Below are positions 61,591 to 64,000 of a stretch of 64,000 nucleotides of DNA, piece after piece. Each line of letters begins with the position of its first letter. Positions within the stretch are counted from its first letter, which is position 1. This DNA is from Hoylesella loescheii DSM 19665 = JCM 12249 = ATCC 15930. GTDB lineage: Bacteria; Bacteroidota; Bacteroidia; Bacteroidales; Bacteroidaceae. The notes under the pieces were generated by a model, which saw only the letters and a program-made list of their open reading frames with translations, was not told where the DNA came from and did no database searches. The translations under genes and the position numbers were made by a program. The stretch is from contig NZ_KB899211.1 in the NCBI RefSeq assembly GCF_000378085.1, positions 312,721 to 376,720 on the forward strand, given 5' to 3'.

Positions 61591-62991
61591 ATGAAAAAGT
61601 TACTTATAAATGCGGCGCTTGGCGTGACACTCGTGGCCCTGAACGTGGCTTGTGAAGACTTTCTGAATGTACAGCCCAAGGGAGAGACGATACCGCAAAC
61701 TGTAGACGATTACGCCTACATCATGAATTTTCCTGATCTGATGAAGGGAGGCGAGAACTTCCCCCTTTACCTCACTGATGATGTTTATCTGCCCGACACA
61801 GCAGAGAACGAACTTATCCCAGGACTGAATATCAAAGAGCGATATATACAAAATCTCTACACCTTTAATAAGGATGTGTTCGGCGAAAGCGTTACCGACG
61901 TGTTCTGGGCATCGGCTTATCAGCGCATATTCTACTCGAATGTGGTGATAAACAACGTGATGGATGCTACGCATGGCAGCGAGACTCAGAAGCTTAATCT
62001 TCGTGCTGAGGCTCTGGCTGAGCGGGCACTTGAATACTTAAATCTCGTCAATGTTTACGGTAAACATTACGATCCGTCGACGGCACAAGCAGATCTTGGT
62101 GTGCCTTTGGTGTTGGAAGATAACATCAACCTGACGGATTTGAAGCGCGCGACGGTGGCAGAGGTGTACGATTTGGTTGAGAAGGATCTTCAGGCAGCCG
62201 TGCGTGACTTGCCCCATAAGCCTAAGCCTAACGCCTTTAAGTTTTCAAAATCTGGTGCTCGGGGTGTTTTGGCGCGCATGTATCTTTATCAAGGCAAGTA
62301 TAAGGAAGCTTTGGAATGTGCCGACAGTGTTTTGGCCCGTAACGATACACTCTTAGATATGAGGGATTATCATGTGCTGGTTAACGAAAGTGCCATTGGG
62401 CGAATTGATATCCCCGATAAAGATGCAAACAAGGAGAATGTGCTTATTCGTCTTGCACCATTTGTTTATGCACTGAGTGATGAAACTTTCGGTAGCGATG
62501 ACTTGATGCAACACTTTACAAAGAAAGATATGCGTAGGCTGTTGTTCTTCAGTGATAGCATAAACAGCACGCAGTTTGAAAAACCCTTATGGCGGCCTTG
62601 GTTTGAGCAGAACATGGGGATAACTACATCCGAAATGTATCTTCTGGTGGCCGAATGCGAAGCAAGACAGGGAAGCATAGGAAGGGCAATGGAACTGCTT
62701 AACAAGTTGCGTAACAATAGGATTGTAGATAATAAGGCGCTTACAGCAGCGAATCGCGACGAGGCATTAAAGTTGGTGCTCGAGGAACGTAGGCGCGAGT
62801 TTGCATTAACAGGTCTTACACGTTTTATCGACCTGAAACGATTGAACCTTGACTCGCGTTTTGCAAAGACTGTCGTGCACCATGTTGTAGGGAAAGACCT
62901 AACGCTTCCACCCAATGATCCACGCTGGGCGCTACCCATTCCTGCACGTCCACTGCGCTTTAATAAGTCGATGCTGCCCAATCCAAGGTAG
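61591..62991 (+). CDS. SusD/RagB-type lipoprotein 2
   Basis: 466 residues. Lipobox LNVAC near residue 21 followed by EDFLNVQPKGETIPQTVDDYAYIMN, the normal SusD beginning. TPR-like helices (ALAERALEYLNLVNVYGKHYDP, GARGVLARMYLYQGKYKEALECADSVL) and the end block EARQGSIGRAMELLNKLRNNRI...LVLEERRREFALTGLTRFIDLKRLN are those of the SusD_RagB family. It starts 12 bp after susC 2, and a terminator follows. Surface-exposed partner of the transporter. Confidence 0.93.
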   Translation: MKKLLINAALGVTLVALNVACEDFLNVQPKGETIPQTVDDYAYIMNFPDLMKGGENFPLYLTDDVYLPDTAENELIPGLNIKERYIQNLYTFNKDVFGESVTDVFWASAYQRIFYSNVVINNVMDATHGSETQKLNLRAEALAERALEYLNLVNVYGKHYDPSTAQADLGVPLVLEDNINLTDLKRATVAEVYDLVEKDLQAAVRDLPHKPKPNAFKFSKSGARGVLARMYLYQGKYKEALECADSVLARNDTLLDMRDYHVLVNESAIGRIDIPDKDANKENVLIRLAPFVYALSDETFGSDDLMQHFTKKDMRRLLFFSDSINSTQFEKPLWRPWFEQNMGITTSEMYLLVAECEARQGSIGRAMELLNKLRNNRIVDNKALTAANRDEALKLVLEERRREFALTGLTRFIDLKRLNLDSRFAKTVVHHVVGKDLTLPPNDPRWALPIPARPLRFNKSMLPNPR

Positions 62992-63046
62992 AGTAGTGCG
63001 ATTTATAGTTCTCCCTAGAGGGATGCTATAGACTTTATAGATACGG

Positions 63047-63078
63047 TTTGTCGGGTTAGCTTGGTCTAGCCCGACAAA
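63047..63078 (+). terminator. Terminator of the second susCD operon
   Basis: TTTGTCGGG (63047-63055) and CCCGACAAA (63070-63078), 14-nt loop with a further TTAG/CTAG pairing, followed by TCTTATTTG. Confidence 0.75.
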
Positions 63079-63388
63079 TCTTATTTGTGCTTTTCCCTTG
63101 ATCTGGCAATTGAGTATTAACCCACATGGGTGATTAGCCCGCTTAGGGTTTAATGTAGAATTGCTTGAGACTGGCGGCCTTATGTAAAGAAACATGTGAG
63201 AGCGTACAGCGGATGTCGAAAAAGGGATTAAGGTTACTTCATATTTTATTCAGCGAATAGAGAGAAATATTGTTCTGTTTGCAAATGTTCTGCTCTATAT
63301 ATATAAGGTGTATGGGTGTTTTTTAGATTCTTAAAGTATTTATAAACGTTAAATAATAGATTAAAATGAATATTTTCTTGCGAGTTGT

Positions 63389-63419
63389 TTTGCGGGAAAT
63401 GAAAAAGTGTGTAATTTTG
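63389..63419 (+). promoter_or_regulatory. rRNA operon promoter
   Basis: TTTG (63389-63392), 19 bp, TAATTTTG (63412-63419): exact TTTG/TAnnTTTG consensus, about 300 bp before 16S rRNA. The 63420-63717 stretch is the rRNA leader; I see no gene in it. Confidence 0.8.
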
Positions 63420-63717
63420 CATCCGCTTTCGGGAACAAAGTTGCCCGTGAACGTTATGAAAGAGTTCATTGAAAGATTTACATAGACAGTAGTAGTACAA
63501 GAGCAGACGCGCTCGTTTTTTAGACGGGCGTGTTTGGGTAGAACATTAAAGAACCGTCGGTTCCCCTTTCCCTTTTTGGGAGTGGGTTAATCGATACAGG
63601 TGAGTGTAACTACGATAGATTTGGGTGCTCGTCCTGATGGGATAATGCCGCAAGGCATAAAACTTTTAGCGTTTTGGTTTCTCTTTCGTTAGGGATTCCT
63701 TGATGCGCAGACATTTT

Positions 63718-64000
<283 letters not shown>

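Overview
The window is a Bacteroidota chromosome segment, most likely Prevotellaceae. The signs are SusC/SusD pairs, lipoproteins with acidic residues after the lipid cysteine, BspA-type leucine-rich-repeat proteins, a glsA-glsB glycine-lipid operon, Bacteroidota-type promoters (TTTG, about 19 bp, TAnnTTTG) in front of many genes, and a Bacteroidales-like 16S rRNA 5' end at the right edge. The genus assignment is a judgement from reading, not from a search.

Layout. 1-1568: the end of an LRR-like gene and a lipoprotein. 1569-2779: a gene-free stretch full of repeats. 2780-15963: a polysaccharide utilization locus on the + strand: susC, susD, a DUF4874/DUF4832-type lipoprotein, a DUF5009-type membrane acyltransferase, a SusE/F-like binding lipoprotein, a GH31 hydrolase and a GH109 hydrolase. 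GH109 points to alpha-linked GalNAc, as in mucin or blood-group A glycans. 16270-17955: a secreted alpha/beta hydrolase. 18828-20722: a two-gene ATPase/RloB defence-like module on the - strand. 21259-23122: glsA and glsB. 23344-23803: two small genes, one DUF5053-like. 24015-24350: divergent tRNA-Pro and tRNA-Phe. 24654-27788: a serine-type sulfatase and murF.

28570-44664 is the most striking region. It holds four tandem - strand cassettes, each a roughly 1,131-1,136-residue BspA-like LRR surface protein followed 10-11 nt later by a 66-residue acidic-tailed microprotein with an invariant SPGVG motif, and each ending in a GC-rich terminator. The C-terminal halves of the four large proteins are nearly the same while the N-terminal LRR halves differ, which fits duplication with recombination or diversification.

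45822-57405 is mostly housekeeping: a small exported protein, a ROK regulator, an acyl-CoA ligase, prfB, a 45-residue membrane protein, a CYTH protein, a VanZ-like protein, an NSS transporter, a helix-hairpin-helix protein, a dGTPase-like HD protein and a Crp/Fnr regulator. 58264-62991 is a second susC-susD pair without enzymes, followed by a consensus rRNA promoter and the start of 16S rRNA.

Two dispersed non-coding families recur between genes. One is a 22-bp-period array of a degenerate 19-bp palindrome, GTTCCAnnTnAnnTGGAAC (five arrays). The other is a roughly 115-bp MITE-like element with terminal inverted repeats and a central hairpin (three copies).
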